Source of the DNA: Deltaproteobacteria bacterium tcs-42
GTDB lineage: Bacteria > Desulfobacterota > Desulfuromonadia > Desulfuromonadales > Geopsychrobacteraceae
Reading direction: 5' to 3'
NCBI GenBank assembly: GCA_002049545.1
Contig: LLYT01000024.1
Span: 1-33,062 of the forward strand
DNA length: 33,062 nt
The translations under genes and the position numbers were made by a program. Positions 8,032 to 16,566 of this stretch are shown here, piece after piece. The notes beneath the pieces are model-generated. The model saw only the letters and a list, made by a program, of their open reading frames with translations. It was not told the DNA's origin and did not search any database. Every line of letters begins with the position of its first letter. The stretch's first letter is position 1.

Positions 8032-8298
8032 ATGGATTCTGAAAACAAAAAACCGGAAGTCTGGACCTGGTTTGATCATCCGCAGAACATCAAAAGGCTT
8101 AAAATCGGTTTCTATATTGTTCTTGCTCTGCTAGTCATTCCCGATTTCTTCATGCACAAGCACAGTCTGTTTTCCTCTGTCGAAGCATGGCCTGGCTTTT
8201 ACGCCTTCTTCGGTTTTGTCGCCTGCGTGGTGATCATCCTCGTATCCAAACTGCTCGGCTTTGCTCTGAAGGAAAGAGAGGACTACTATGATCGCTAG
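8032..8298 (+). CDS. Small two-helix membrane protein of the Mrp operon
   Basis: The 88-residue protein has a charged N-terminus with a WTWFDHPQNIKRLK segment, then one membrane helix (about residues 28-42), a loop rich in aromatic residues, a second helix (about 58-76) and a charged KEREDYYDR tail. It is not one of the canonical Mrp subunits. It lies between two large antiporter-like genes and overlaps the next one by 11 bases, which argues that it is a stoichiometric partner of the third large subunit. I do not recognise a named family. Confidence 0.8.
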   Translation: MDSENKKPEVWTWFDHPQNIKRLKIGFYIVLALLVIPDFFMHKHSLFSSVEAWPGFYAFFGFVACVVIILVSKLLGFALKEREDYYDR

Positions 8299-10057
8299 CC
8301 TGCACCCCATCCTGCTGTTCTTTGCCGGGGCTCTCTTACTCTGGGTTCTGCCACTGCGTGGGCGCCAAGCTCTGATCCTGCTGGTCCCCGCAGCAGCGTT
8401 TGCCACGATCACTCAGCTCCCCCACGGAACCTTTTACGGGTATGAGCTGTTCGGGTTTGATCTTACTCTGCTTCGAGTGGACAAACTCAGTAAAGCCTTT
8501 GGCTACATCTTTACCATCAACGCCTTTGCCTGCTTCCTGTTTGCGCTGCATCTGAAAAACCGCTATGAGCACACGGCGGCTCTGGCCTATATCGGCGCGG
8601 CTCTGGGAGCCGTCTTTGCCGGCGACCTGATCTCCCTCTATCTGTTCTGGGAAGTCATGGCGATCACCTCAACGTTTCTGGTTCTGGCGCGCAAAACCCA
8701 GAGAGCTTACGGGGCCGCCTTCCGCTACGTTATGGTTCACATCTTCGGCGGGCTCTGCCTGTTGGCGGGGATTCTCCTGCAGGTCAACGCCACCGGTTCG
8801 GTCGCCTTCGACGGTTTCTCACTGGAAGGGCTACCGACCTATCTGATCCTGATCGGCTTCCTGGTGAATGCCGCAGCACCACCAATGAATGCCTGGCTGT
8901 CCGATGCCTATCCGGAGGCCACAGTCACCGGCGGCGTCATCATGACCGCCTATACGACTAAGACCGCAGTTTATACCCTGATCCGTGGTTTCGCTGGCTG
9001 CGAGATCCTGATGTTTGTCGGCTGCACCATGGCCGTCTACGGTATCATCTGGGCGATTCTTGAAAATGACATGCGGCGCATTCTCGCCTACTCAATTATG
9101 AACCAGGTCGGCTTCATGATCTGCGGTATCGGTATCGGGACCGCCATGGCCCTCAATGGCGCGGTGTCTCATGCCTTTGCCCACATCATCTACAAGGCCT
9201 TATTATGGATGAGCGCGGGGGCGGTCCTCTATCTGACCGGGAAAAGCAAATGCACCGACCTGGGCGGCCTGTACAAGACCATGCCACTGACGATGATCTT
9301 CGGGACCATCGGTGCCCTGGCGATTTCGAGTTTCCCGTTTCTCTCCGGCTACACCACCAAACCGATGATCATCTACGCTGGCGTCAATGAAGGGCTGTTC
9401 TGGGTCTGGCTGATTCTGGAAATCGCCTCCGCGGGCGTCTTCCTCCACGCCGGGATCAAGTTCCCCTACTTCGTCTTTTTCGCCAAAGACAACGGCCTGC
9501 GCCCGGGCGAGCCACCCAAGCATATGCTGGTGGCGATGGCGTTTCTGTCCTTCGTTTGTATCTTCATCGGCGTCTACCCGCAGCCGCTCTATGACATTCT
9601 GCCGTTCGGCGCGGTGGACTATCATGCGTACACCTTTGAGCACACCCTCAACCAGTTCCAGCTGTTGATGTTCTCAGCATTGGCCTTCTTCATGCTGCTG
9701 CCACTGCTGAAACGGACAGAGACCATCTCCATCGATACCGACTGGTTTTATCGTAAGGGTGGAAAGCTCTTCTACTTCGGTTGTGACAAGATCTTTAACG
9801 GAATCAACGACTTTGCTGCCCGTGTCTTTGGTCAAACCGTTCCGAGCCAGCTGACCCGCTTCTTCAGTGACCCATCGCGCAACGTACAAAAATATCTGGT
9901 CCAAATGGCCGCAGAAGCAACAGGGGACGATAGCCAGGTCAAGCGTCGCAACAAAGAGATCGACCACCGTACCAAGGCTCAGGCCTATCCAATTGGCGGC
10001 GGTGTTTTTCTGGCGGTCATTTTTCTGGCAATCATGTCAATCCTTTACTTTATTTGA
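8288..10057 (+). CDS. Third antiporter-like subunit (NuoL/MrpD family), long form
   Basis: The 589-residue proton-conducting transporter family protein has a long C-terminal extension (from about residue 470) ending in a final membrane helix, in the manner of NuoL-like subunits with a lateral element. Helix-5 Glu122 (YLFWEVMAIT) and the later Lys225 (TTKTAVYTL) are present. The helix-7 lysine found in the other two subunits is replaced by Asn194 (FLVNAAAPPMNAWLSDA), and the PFHGWLP motif is degraded to PPMNAWL. Pumping through this subunit may therefore be altered or lost. It is the last gene of the operon, overlapping its neighbour by 11 bases. Confidence 0.88.
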   Translation: MIASLHPILLFFAGALLLWVLPLRGRQALILLVPAAAFATITQLPHGTFYGYELFGFDLTLLRVDKLSKAFGYIFTINAFACFLFALHLKNRYEHTAALAYIGAALGAVFAGDLISLYLFWEVMAITSTFLVLARKTQRAYGAAFRYVMVHIFGGLCLLAGILLQVNATGSVAFDGFSLEGLPTYLILIGFLVNAAAPPMNAWLSDAYPEATVTGGVIMTAYTTKTAVYTLIRGFAGCEILMFVGCTMAVYGIIWAILENDMRRILAYSIMNQVGFMICGIGIGTAMALNGAVSHAFAHIIYKALLWMSAGAVLYLTGKSKCTDLGGLYKTMPLTMIFGTIGALAISSFPFLSGYTTKPMIIYAGVNEGLFWVWLILEIASAGVFLHAGIKFPYFVFFAKDNGLRPGEPPKHMLVAMAFLSFVCIFIGVYPQPLYDILPFGAVDYHAYTFEHTLNQFQLLMFSALAFFMLLPLLKRTETISIDTDWFYRKGGKLFYFGCDKIFNGINDFAARVFGQTVPSQLTRFFSDPSRNVQKYLVQMAAEATGDDSQVKRRNKEIDHRTKAQAYPIGGGVFLAVIFLAIMSILYFI

Positions 10058-10120
10058 ATCCCAAGGCAGACCGGGTCTATTGACCAGCGACAAACCATTG
10101 GTTGACAAAGAACCAGTTCC

Positions 10121-10168
10121 GATCCCCAGAACAGCGTAACGTTAAACCGTCATGCTGTTCTGGGGATC
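10121..10168. repeat. Perfect 15-bp inverted repeat after the Mrp operon
   Basis: GATCCCCAGAACAGC (10121-10135) and its exact reverse complement (10154-10168) flank an 18-base spacer. No T-tract follows on either strand. It could be a 3' stabilising hairpin or a terminator of atypical form. The surrounding region 10058-10346 shows no gene that I can support. Confidence 0.6.
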
Positions 10169-10346
10169 ATGCTGTACATACTGCCCTTAACTGAGCATAG
10201 GGGCCATTCTAACACCCGACCTCCACGCTGGCTTGCCAATTCCTACATCACATTGCCAGGGTTATGACCACTGAGGCCGGACAACACCAGTATAAGAGAA
10301 AACCGGCGTCATTCGTACATGTCCCACACATACCAAACCACAACCT

Positions 10347-10384
10347 AAAAAAGGCGGTCAGCTTTTCAGCCGAGCGCCTTTTAT
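10347..10384. terminator. Bidirectional terminator between the Mrp operon and the cytochrome gene
   Basis: AAAAAAGGCG and CGCCTTTTAT pair. An inner GCT-GAAA-AGC tetraloop stem on the minus strand gives a near-continuous hairpin. Both flanks are A/T tracts: CGCCTTTTTT on the minus strand serves the cytochrome gene, and CGCCTTTTATAAATTT on the plus strand serves the Mrp operon. Confidence 0.8.
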
Positions 10385-10413
10385 AAATTTACCGGAACGA
10401 TAGATTGTACAGA

Positions 10414-10734
10414 TTATTGACTGTGACAGGTGGAACAAGCGTCCATATCGTCAACTTCAGCATGACATGCACCACAGGTTGCGTGTCCACTGGCCATATC
10501 GGTGATCGCTATTGTGGCAGGCTCACCTTCGTGGCAGGCCTCACAGTCGGCCATTTCCTGGTGCATATTGTGATCAAAATAAACATTGCCCTTGGTGTCA
10601 CCCTCGTACTTGTAAACACCCTCTTCGAGGACTTCGACCTTGGTGATCGGAGCTTTTATCCCATTCTGCTGGGCCAGGAAAACCGGAATAAAAGAAAAAA
10701 TGACGGCTACAACCACAAATGCTAGATTTTTCAT
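10414..10734 (-). CDS. Periplasmic triheme cytochrome c7 (PpcA-like)
   Basis: The 106-residue precursor has an N-terminal signal peptide (about 21 residues, ending FLA). It has exactly three haem-attachment motifs: CEACH, CGACH and CSTCH. The pattern NVYFDHNMHQEMADCEACH followed by GHATCGACH matches the c7 fold of Geobacter PpcA-type cytochromes, with bis-His ligation supplied by the extra histidines. Such proteins shuttle electrons across the periplasm. The mature protein is strongly acidic (many Asp/Glu around the haems), whereas PpcA is lysine-rich, so its redox partners probably differ. GGAG precedes the ATG by seven bases. It appears monocistronic, with a terminator at 10347-10384. Confidence 0.9.
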   Translation of the reverse strand: MKNLAFVVVAVIFSFIPVFLAQQNGIKAPITKVEVLEEGVYKYEGDTKGNVYFDHNMHQEMADCEACHEGEPATIAITDMASGHATCGACHAEVDDMDACSTCHSQ

Positions 10735-10894
10735 CCGTTAACTCCATTATCTGATCAATTATACTTCATAAGTAAAATCTGCATATGTCTTCTACACCGA
10801 AGTGCGTTATATGTCAATTCACATTTCCACATGGATTCAGGGAAAACCGGAGAAATGATCGAAACAGTGGGAACATTGAGGGGATGGCAGTAAA

Positions 10895-12340
10895 TTACTT
10901 GAGCCTCCAATTTGTCCCTTCGCGAGTATCAAGCAGCACAATGCCTTTTTCTTCAAGCTCAGCACGAATCTCGTCACCACGGGCAAAATCTTTTTCTGCA
11001 CGTGCCTGCAGTCGCTGTTCGATAAAACCTGTGATCTGTTCCGCAGTGATATTCAACTTCGTCAGACCAGCCAGCTTGACCTTCTCCAGCCACTCGGTTG
11101 GCTGTGAGCGATACAGTCCAAGAACCTTTCCCAGACGCAAAATTGTCGCGTACAGATCGTCCACCTGAGCGACCAGTTCCGGTTTTTTTCTGAACTTTTT
11201 CGTTGTAACCAGACGGTTCATGGTGCGGACGCCATCAAATAAGTGGGCGATCGCCAAAGCCGTATTGAAATCGTCATCCATGGCTTCGCGGAATTTCTCT
11301 TCGACCTTTGCACCTTCTGTGCTACTGACATCGGGCCGATCAATCCCTTCTGTGGCCGCTGCAGCTGCTTCAAGTGCCTCATAAAAACGTCTCAGTCCAC
11401 TCTGTGCTTCAGCCAGGTTCTGCTCAGAAAAATCGATTGGTGATCGATAGTGGGCCGACAGGATAAAGAAACGGATCACCTCGGCATCATAGATTTTAAG
11501 AATGTCGCGAATAGTAAAAAAGTTGCCGACCGATTTGCTCATTTTCTCCTGATCGACATTCACAAAACCATTGTGCAACCAGTATTTAACAAACTGTTTG
11601 CCACTGGCTCCTTCACTCTGGGCGATTTCATTCTCATGATGGGGGAAGATCAAATCGCGCCCACCCCCGTGGATGTCAAAACTCTCACCCAACAACGAGG
11701 AACTCATTGCAGAACACTCGATATGCCAGCCCGGTCGACCCGCTCCCCAGGGGGATTCCCAGCCCGGTTCACCCGGTTTGGCCGCTTTCCAGAGGGCGAA
11801 ATCCATTGGATTGCGTTTCTGCTCACCCGGTGCGACTCGTGCCCCCGCCTGCATCTCTTCCATATTGCGTTTGGAAAGTTTCAGGTAATCGGGAAACTTT
11901 GCGACACTGTAGTAAACATCACCAGACGATTCATAGGCGATCCCCTTGTCGATAAGCTTTTGATTAATCTCAATAATCTGCTGGATATATTCGGTCGCTC
12001 GCGGTTCATGGGTCGGCTTGACCAACCCGAGAGAATCCATATCCTCATCAAATGCGGTGATGAACTCTTCCGCCAGCTCCTGACTTGAGATTCCCCGCTC
12101 ATTCGCCCGGTTGATAATCTTGTCGTCAACATCGGTATAGTTACGCACGTAAGTGGTCTCAAAATCGGCGAACTGCAGGTAACGGTAGATAATATCAAAA
12201 ACAATGTTGGCGCGGGCGTGACCAATGTGGCAATAATCGTAAACAGTGACCCCACAGACATACATCCCCACTTTGCCCGGAACCCGCGGTTGAAACTCTT
12301 CCTTTTTGCCACTCATTGTGTTGTAAACGCGTAAGGTCAT
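10895..12340 (-). CDS. cysS: Cysteinyl-tRNA synthetase
   Basis: This 481-residue class I aminoacyl-tRNA synthetase charges tRNA-Cys. The zinc-binding Cys29 ([18 protein letters not shown]) overlaps the HIGH motif. The second zinc segment includes [14 protein letters not shown] and [13 protein letters not shown], and the KMSKS loop is [12 protein letters not shown] near residue 270. The C-terminal anticodon-binding region is complete, and the length is normal. GGAG precedes the ATG. It is the last gene of the minus-strand cluster carD/ispD/ispF/glnS/cysS and follows glnS after a 102-base gap that contains a long inverted repeat. Confidence 0.97.
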   Translation of the reverse strand: MTLRVYNTMSGKKEEFQPRVPGKVGMYVCGVTVYDYCHIGHARANIVFDIIYRYLQFADFETTYVRNYTDVDDKIINRANERGISSQELAEEFITAFDEDMDSLGLVKPTHEPRATEYIQQIIEINQKLIDKGIAYESSGDVYYSVAKFPDYLKLSKRNMEEMQAGARVAPGEQKRNPMDFALWKAAKPGEPGWESPWGAGRPGWHIECSAMSSSLLGESFDIHGGGRDLIFPHHENEIAQSEGASGKQFVKYWLHNGFVNVDQEKMSKSVGNFFTIRDILKIYDAEVIRFFILSAHYRSPIDFSEQNLAEAQSGLRRFYEALEAAAAATEGIDRPDVSSTEGAKVEEKFREAMDDDFNTALAIAHLFDGVRTMNRLVTTKKFRKKPELVAQVDDLYATILRLGKVLGLYRSQPTEWLEKVKLAGLTKLNITAEQITGFIEQRLQARAEKDFARGDEIRAELEEKGIVLLDTREGTNWRLK

Positions 12341-12369
12341 GGTATTGCTCCAGTAATACAGTGTAGATA

Positions 12370-12434
12370 ACCACAGAGAAACGGAGGCATAGAGAAAGCC
12401 TGAAGCTTTTGACCTTTCTCCGTGCCTCTGTGGT
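12370..12434. repeat. Imperfect inverted repeat between glnS and cysS
   Basis: ACCACAGAGAAACGGAG near 12370 pairs with the reverse complement CTCCGTGCCTCTGTGGT ending at 12434; the inner AGAAAG/CTTTCT also pairs, with a few bulged bases. This ACCACAGAG...CGGAG type of sequence recurs as an intergenic repeat in many bacterial genomes, as I recall. Lying between two co-directional synthetase genes, it may reduce read-through into cysS, but no U-tract is present. Confidence 0.6.
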
Positions 12435-12442
12435 AACAGTTA

Positions 12443-14104
12443 TTATTTCAACTTTGCCCAGGTATCCCGTAAGGTCACAGTTCGGTTAAACACCGGTTTT
12501 CCGCGCTGCGAATCCTCGCTGTCAACGGTAAAGTATCCAACCCTCTCAAACTGGAACGTTGTCCCCGGTTCTGCAGCCAACAGTTCCGGCTCAATCAAAG
12601 CGGTTGTCGTTTGCATCGATTCCGGATTCAAAGCCTCCAGATAGTTTTCTCCTTTGTCAGGGTTTTCCTGATTAAACAGACGGTCATAAAGACGCACTTC
12701 GACCTCTTTTGCTTGTTCCGCTGACACCCAGTGGATAATCCCCTTCACTTTTCGACCCACCGGATTTTTCCCCAAAGTATCCAGGTCAGCCGAACATTTC
12801 AGTTCGACAACCTCACCATTTTCATCCTTGATCACCTCTTCGCACTTGATAATATAGCCATTGCGCAAACGAACTTCCCGTCCCGGGGCGAGACGGAAGA
12901 ACTTTTTGGGTGGATCCTCCATGAAATCATTGCGCTCAATATATAACTCATGACTGAACGGCAACTTGCGAATCCCCATATCGGGTTGTTGCGGATGATT
13001 CGGCGCATCCAGTTCTTCGACTTTATCTGCCGGATAATTGGCAATGGTCACCTTAATTGGATCAAGCACCGCCTGACGGCGGAACGCAGTCTGGTTGAGT
13101 TGCTCCCGCACACACTCTTCCAGAACCGACAGATCGATCCAGCTGGCTCCTCTACCGACACCGATCCGTTCACAGAAAGTCCTGATCGCCTCTGGGGGAT
13201 AACCACGACGACGCATTCCTACCAGTGTCGGCATGCGTGGATCATCCCAGCCGGAGACATGTTTGTCATTCACCAGTTGCAGTAATTTCCGTTTACTCAT
13301 CACGGTATAACTGAGATTCAAGCGGGCAAACTCAATCTGTTGCGGAGCAAAAATGCCCAGCTCTTGAATAAACCAGTCGTATAGGGGACGATGATCCTCA
13401 AATTCGAGCGTACAAATGGAGTAAGTCACCCCCTCAATCGAATCCCCCTGACCGTGGGCGAAATCGTACATTGGATAGATGCACCATTGATCTCCGCAGC
13501 GATGATGGTGGGCATGCAGGATCCGGTACATAGCCGGGTCACGCAAGTTCATATTGGGCGAACTCATATCTATTTTAGCTCGCAGAATATGTGCTCCATC
13601 AGGAAAATCGCCGTTTTTCATTTTCTCCAGAAGTTCGAGATTTTCTTCGCGACTGCGGTCCCGGTAGGGGCTGTCAACTCCCGGCTTGGTCAAGGTTCCG
13701 CGATTTTCCCGCATCTGTTCCGCCGTTTGACTATCCACGTATGCTTTTCCGGCTTTGATCAGTTGTACTGCCCAGAGATAAAACTGGTCAAAGTAGTCGG
13801 AAGCAAAATGGAGATGTTCACCCCAATCAAACCCGAGCCAACGCACATCGGCCTTTATCGCTTCGACAAACTCATCATTTTCCTTGAGTGGATTGGTATC
13901 GTCAAAACGGAGGTGACAACAACCGCCAAAATCTTCCGCCAAACCAAAATTAAGGCTGAAACTTTTTGCATGGCCGATATGGAGGTAACCATTCGGTTCC
14001 GGAGGAAACCGGGTGACAACCTGATCGCGTTTGCCACTTTCAAGATCTTCCGTGATGATAGTGCGGATAAAATTTGAACTGACGGGCCGTTCTGGTGTGC
14101 TCAT
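12443..14104 (-). CDS. glnS: Glutaminyl-tRNA synthetase
   Basis: The 553-residue enzyme charges tRNA-Gln directly, in the bacterial GlnRS (GlxRS-derived) family. It has the HIGH motif [16 protein letters not shown] at the N-terminus, the DDTNP segment, the family motif [12 protein letters not shown], and the KMSKS-equivalent VMSKRKL. The two anticodon-binding beta-barrels fill the C-terminal half, through to [10 protein letters not shown]. The length matches E. coli GlnS. The ATG at 14104 has AGGAC upstream. It lies 97 bases downstream of ispF in the same orientation. Confidence 0.97.
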   Translation of the reverse strand: MSTPERPVSSNFIRTIITEDLESGKRDQVVTRFPPEPNGYLHIGHAKSFSLNFGLAEDFGGCCHLRFDDTNPLKENDEFVEAIKADVRWLGFDWGEHLHFASDYFDQFYLWAVQLIKAGKAYVDSQTAEQMRENRGTLTKPGVDSPYRDRSREENLELLEKMKNGDFPDGAHILRAKIDMSSPNMNLRDPAMYRILHAHHHRCGDQWCIYPMYDFAHGQGDSIEGVTYSICTLEFEDHRPLYDWFIQELGIFAPQQIEFARLNLSYTVMSKRKLLQLVNDKHVSGWDDPRMPTLVGMRRRGYPPEAIRTFCERIGVGRGASWIDLSVLEECVREQLNQTAFRRQAVLDPIKVTIANYPADKVEELDAPNHPQQPDMGIRKLPFSHELYIERNDFMEDPPKKFFRLAPGREVRLRNGYIIKCEEVIKDENGEVVELKCSADLDTLGKNPVGRKVKGIIHWVSAEQAKEVEVRLYDRLFNQENPDKGENYLEALNPESMQTTTALIEPELLAAEPGTTFQFERVGYFTVDSEDSQRGKPVFNRTVTLRDTWAKLK

Positions 14105-14201
14105 GAAATGTCCTGTTTGGCAAATAATATTTTAAAAATAACCGTTCTTGTATCCGAAAAAATGATTCTGACTTAAAAGCCAAAAGCTAAACCGTCAGCC
14201 A

Positions 14202-14714
14202 TCAAATGATTGCTGCTCGTCTGGCAGCCAGGCGTTTCTCATCCCGCTGTAATAAAACTACCGCATGAGCTTCAATCCCTTCACCACGCCCGGCAAAACC
14301 CAGTTTTTCGGTCGTCGTTGCTTTAACATTAATCTGCTTCGATGCAACGCGACAATCGACGGCAATCCGTTCAACCATGACCGGAATATAGGCGGCCAGT
14401 TTTGGATACTGGCAGATAATCGTCACATCCAGATTTCCCACCAGGTATGCCTCTGCAACCATTTTGTGAATCACTTCGCGAAGCAGCTCCCGGCTGTCTA
14501 TTCCGGCAAAAGTCGCATCGGTATCGGGAAAATGTTGACCTATATCTCCCAGACCAAGAGCACCCAGAATGGCATCGCAGACGGCATGGAGCAAAACATC
14601 TCCATCCGAATGACCTAGCAGCCCGAGTTCATAGTCGATTTCAACCCCACCCATAATCAGTGGACGATCTTTGACCAGACGATGAACATCGTAACCATGG
14701 CCGATACGCATCAT
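14202..14714 (-). CDS. ispF: 2-C-methyl-D-erythritol 2,4-cyclodiphosphate synthase
   Basis: This 170-residue enzyme of the non-mevalonate (MEP) isoprenoid pathway converts CDP-ME 2-phosphate to MEcPP. The metal ligands are visible: Asp9 and His11 in [12 protein letters not shown] and His43 in LLHAVCD. GHSDGD and [12 protein letters not shown] are also present, with the family C-terminal motif [19 protein letters not shown]. The start overlaps the ispD stop by four bases (ATGA), the common ispDF arrangement. It carries a short Arg/Ala-rich extra tail after the usual end. Confidence 0.97.
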   Translation of the reverse strand: MMRIGHGYDVHRLVKDRPLIMGGVEIDYELGLLGHSDGDVLLHAVCDAILGALGLGDIGQHFPDTDATFAGIDSRELLREVIHKMVAEAYLVGNLDVTIICQYPKLAAYIPVMVERIAVDCRVASKQINVKATTTEKLGFAGRGEGIEAHAVVLLQRDEKRLAARRAAII

Positions 14715-15412
14715 GTCAAATCTCCCAGTAAAGCGACAGCAACCAGAACATCTTCTGGAGTTGTGACTTTGATATTGCGATAATCGCCTTCCAGGATCTG
14801 CACCGGATGGCCAAGGCGCTCCAGCAGTGACGCATCATCGGTCGCGACAAAACCATCCTCAGTGGCCCGATCAAAAGCCTCCCGGATCAGATGATACTGA
14901 AACCCCTGTGGTGTCTGAGCCTGCCACAATCGATCCCGATCCGGAGAACCGGTAATTTTGTTATTTTCAACATTCTTGATCGTATCTTTAACCGGAACCC
15001 CGATGGTACAGGCACCGGTTTGACAAACGATATCAATCAACGAAGATAGGCTTTTACAGTCGAATAGAGGGCGCGCCCCGTCGTGGATCAAAATCGGTCG
15101 CTGTGGCTGACACAAGCCATCTTCTGCCAGGGCATCCAACCCATTTCGCACCGAATCCTGCCGTTGGCATCCCCCGGCAACAATCCGGCAGACCTTACTG
15201 AGGCCATAGCGATCAACAATCTGCTGCTGACAATAGGAGATATCATCGGGGGGAACGATCAAATAAATATTATTGACCCGGGGGTGATTTTCAAACAAAG
15301 TCAACGTATGAGCCAGAATCGGCTTGTCGGCAAGTTCGAGGTACTGCTTGCTGATTGAGCCCCCCATCCGGCGACCCGTCCCCGCTGCCGGGATAAGGAC
15401 AGTTGCTTTCAT
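14711..15412 (-). CDS. ispD: 2-C-methyl-D-erythritol 4-phosphate cytidylyltransferase
   Basis: The 233-residue enzyme of the MEP pathway forms CDP-ME from MEP and CTP. It has the nucleotide-binding start [20 protein letters not shown], the central motifs HDGARPLF and GVPVKDTIK, and [10 protein letters not shown] before the C-terminal [11 protein letters not shown] and [14 protein letters not shown]. Two ATG codons are adjacent at 15415 and 15412; I prefer the second because it leaves a better gap after GAGGA. It is coupled to ispF by a four-base overlap. A MITE-like element lies just upstream. Confidence 0.96.
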   Translation of the reverse strand: MKATVLIPAAGTGRRMGGSISKQYLELADKPILAHTLTLFENHPRVNNIYLIVPPDDISYCQQQIVDRYGLSKVCRIVAGGCQRQDSVRNGLDALAEDGLCQPQRPILIHDGARPLFDCKSLSSLIDIVCQTGACTIGVPVKDTIKNVENNKITGSPDRDRLWQAQTPQGFQYHLIREAFDRATEDGFVATDDASLLERLGHPVQILEGDYRNIKVTTPEDVLVAVALLGDLT

Positions 15413-15446
15413 CATTTTCCTCTAAAAGGGACAGAGTGAATCATCG

Positions 15447-15606
15447 CTAGCAGGCTGTTGAAAAACAGCCTGTGGAGCCCATGGACGGGCGACCAAAATC
15501 GAGGGCTGATTTCTAAGTCCTTGATTTTGTGAGCAAGACGGAAATCGCATTTTCGGCTTGCGGAGTTGAAAAGGACCAGGATGGGACTTTTTCAACATCC
15601 TGCTAG
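15447..15606. mobile_element. MITE-like element with 19-bp terminal inverted repeats
   Basis: The 160-base element starts CTAGCAGGCTGTTGAAAAA and ends with the reverse complement of CTAGCAGGATGTTGAAAAA, so the ends match at 18 of 19 positions. It has no coding capacity that I trust. It sits between the carD terminator and ispD, so it may have separated an older carD-ispD operon. I recall sequences of this type (CAGGNTGTTGAAAAA) as widespread intergenic elements, but cannot confirm a family name here. Confidence 0.75.
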
Positions 15607-15624
15607 TCGGGAATGCATCGCCAT

Positions 15625-15665
15625 CAAAAACAGAAAGACCAGGCACATCATATGTGCCCGGCCTT
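15625..15665 (-). terminator. Terminator of carD
   Basis: On the minus strand GGCC-GGGCACAT, loop ATG, ATGTGCC-TGGTC forms a strong hairpin, followed by TTTCTGTTTTTG. It lies 25 bases after the carD stop codon. Confidence 0.85.
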
Positions 15666-15689
15666 AAATACTGCAATATCAAAAAAAAT

Positions 15690-16169
15690 TCAGTGGAAAA
15701 TATTTTCCAGGCGCTGCACAACCTGGGCCTCTTTGGCACCTTCGGCCAGAGAAACTTCTGTCACCAACAACTTGCGAGCCTGCTCCAGAACTTTTTTCTC
15801 TCCGTAAGATAGTTCTTTTCCTGTCCCGATCTGGTAAAGATCGCGTAAAACATGTGCCACTTCCAGCAGATCACCGGTTTTCAATTTATCGTTATATTCC
15901 CGCTGCCGCCTGCTCCATGAAGCAACCTTCCCACCGCTGGATGGTTCGGCCAGGGCAGCAAAAACCCCGGTAATGCGTTGTTGATCAATCAGCTGACGCA
16001 TGCCAACGTTGTCAACATTACTCACCGGAACCATGATTTTCATATCACTGTCCACGATTTTCAAGATATAGAATTGTTGACTATGACCAGAGTACTCGCG
16101 AGTTTCAATATCTTCAACCACTCCAACTCCCTGAGTTGGATAAACTGCCATATCCCCGACTTTAAACAC
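15690..16169 (-). CDS. carD: CarD family transcriptional regulator
   Basis: The 159-residue protein starts VFKVGDMAVYPTQGVGVVEDIE, the CarD/TRCF RNA-polymerase-interacting domain that binds the RNAP beta subunit. A helical C-terminal DNA-binding region follows (SWSRRQREYNDKLKTGD ... RLENIFH). Proteins of this family stabilise open promoter complexes, for example at rRNA promoters. I chose GTG 16169 because AAAGGAG lies eight bases upstream; a longer frame to 16208 would begin upstream of that site and includes the promoter -10. It lies upstream of ispD as is usual in this lineage, but with its own promoter and terminator. Confidence 0.93.
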   Translation of the reverse strand: MFKVGDMAVYPTQGVGVVEDIETREYSGHSQQFYILKIVDSDMKIMVPVSNVDNVGMRQLIDQQRITGVFAALAEPSSGGKVASWSRRQREYNDKLKTGDLLEVAHVLRDLYQIGTGKELSYGEKKVLEQARKLLVTEVSLAEGAKEAQVVQRLENIFH

Positions 16170-16198
16170 AATTAATCTCCTTTGGCTAGATATTGTGC

Positions 16199-16227
16199 AT
16201 AGTAACACAAATGACTGATTTCGTCAA
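16199..16227 (-). promoter_or_regulatory. Promoter of carD
   Basis: On the minus strand TTGACG (16227-16222), a 17-base spacer and TACTAT (16204-16199) form a good sigma-70 promoter, about 30 bases upstream of the GTG start. It also argues against the longer reading frame that begins at 16208. Confidence 0.7.
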
Positions 16228-16350
16228 AATTATAATTAAAGGTTAACCTCCTGATTCAAAAGAGAAAATACTCTCACAAAATTCCCCTCAATTTGGCCTT
16301 TTCTGATCGATTTTTCAGTTGCTCAACACGATTTTTTCCGCAAGAATGAT

Positions 16351-16458
16351 GCAGTCGCGATAAAGCATTGGGTGGCCAGGCAAAAATTTCGCCCCTGCAA
16401 GGCCTGGTTTTTCAGTGGCGAAACCTGCATCTTGTCGGTCGAGGATCTGAAAAACCAG
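16351..16458. repeat. Palindromic intergenic repeat, copy 1
   Basis: Perfect 12-bp arms CTGGTTTTTCAG (16404-16415) and CTGAAAAACCAG (16447-16458) enclose a degenerate apex ending GGTCGAGG. The left shoulder GCAAAAATTTCGCCCCTGCA matches the copies at 25698 and 27599. It lies in the 397-base gap between carD and the panE-like gene, which otherwise holds no gene that I can support. Confidence 0.7.
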
Positions 16459-16566
16459 CGTAACACCGTAGTGCGGACTGTTTATGACGCCATCAAGAAT
16501 GGCCACGACCACAATGAGTGCAACAACTGCGAGTTTTCGATAGTTTTTGAATGGGAGTATTCAATC

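Noticed and set aside
11450-12088. A 212-residue plus-strand frame opposite cysS
   Set aside because: It is antisense to a clear cysteinyl-tRNA synthetase; its length follows from the codon bias of the real gene.
13391-14077. A 228-residue plus-strand frame opposite glnS
   Set aside because: It is antisense to a clear glutaminyl-tRNA synthetase and has no recognisable protein features.
15422-15739. A 105-residue minus-strand frame overlapping carD's end
   Set aside because: It runs through the carD terminator and the MITE-like element, has no ribosome site and overlaps the carD C-terminus in another frame.
16372-16566. N-terminal extension of the panE-like protein
   Set aside because: The extension translates palindromic repeat copy 1; the Rossmann motif begins right at ATG 16567, which has its own ribosome site.
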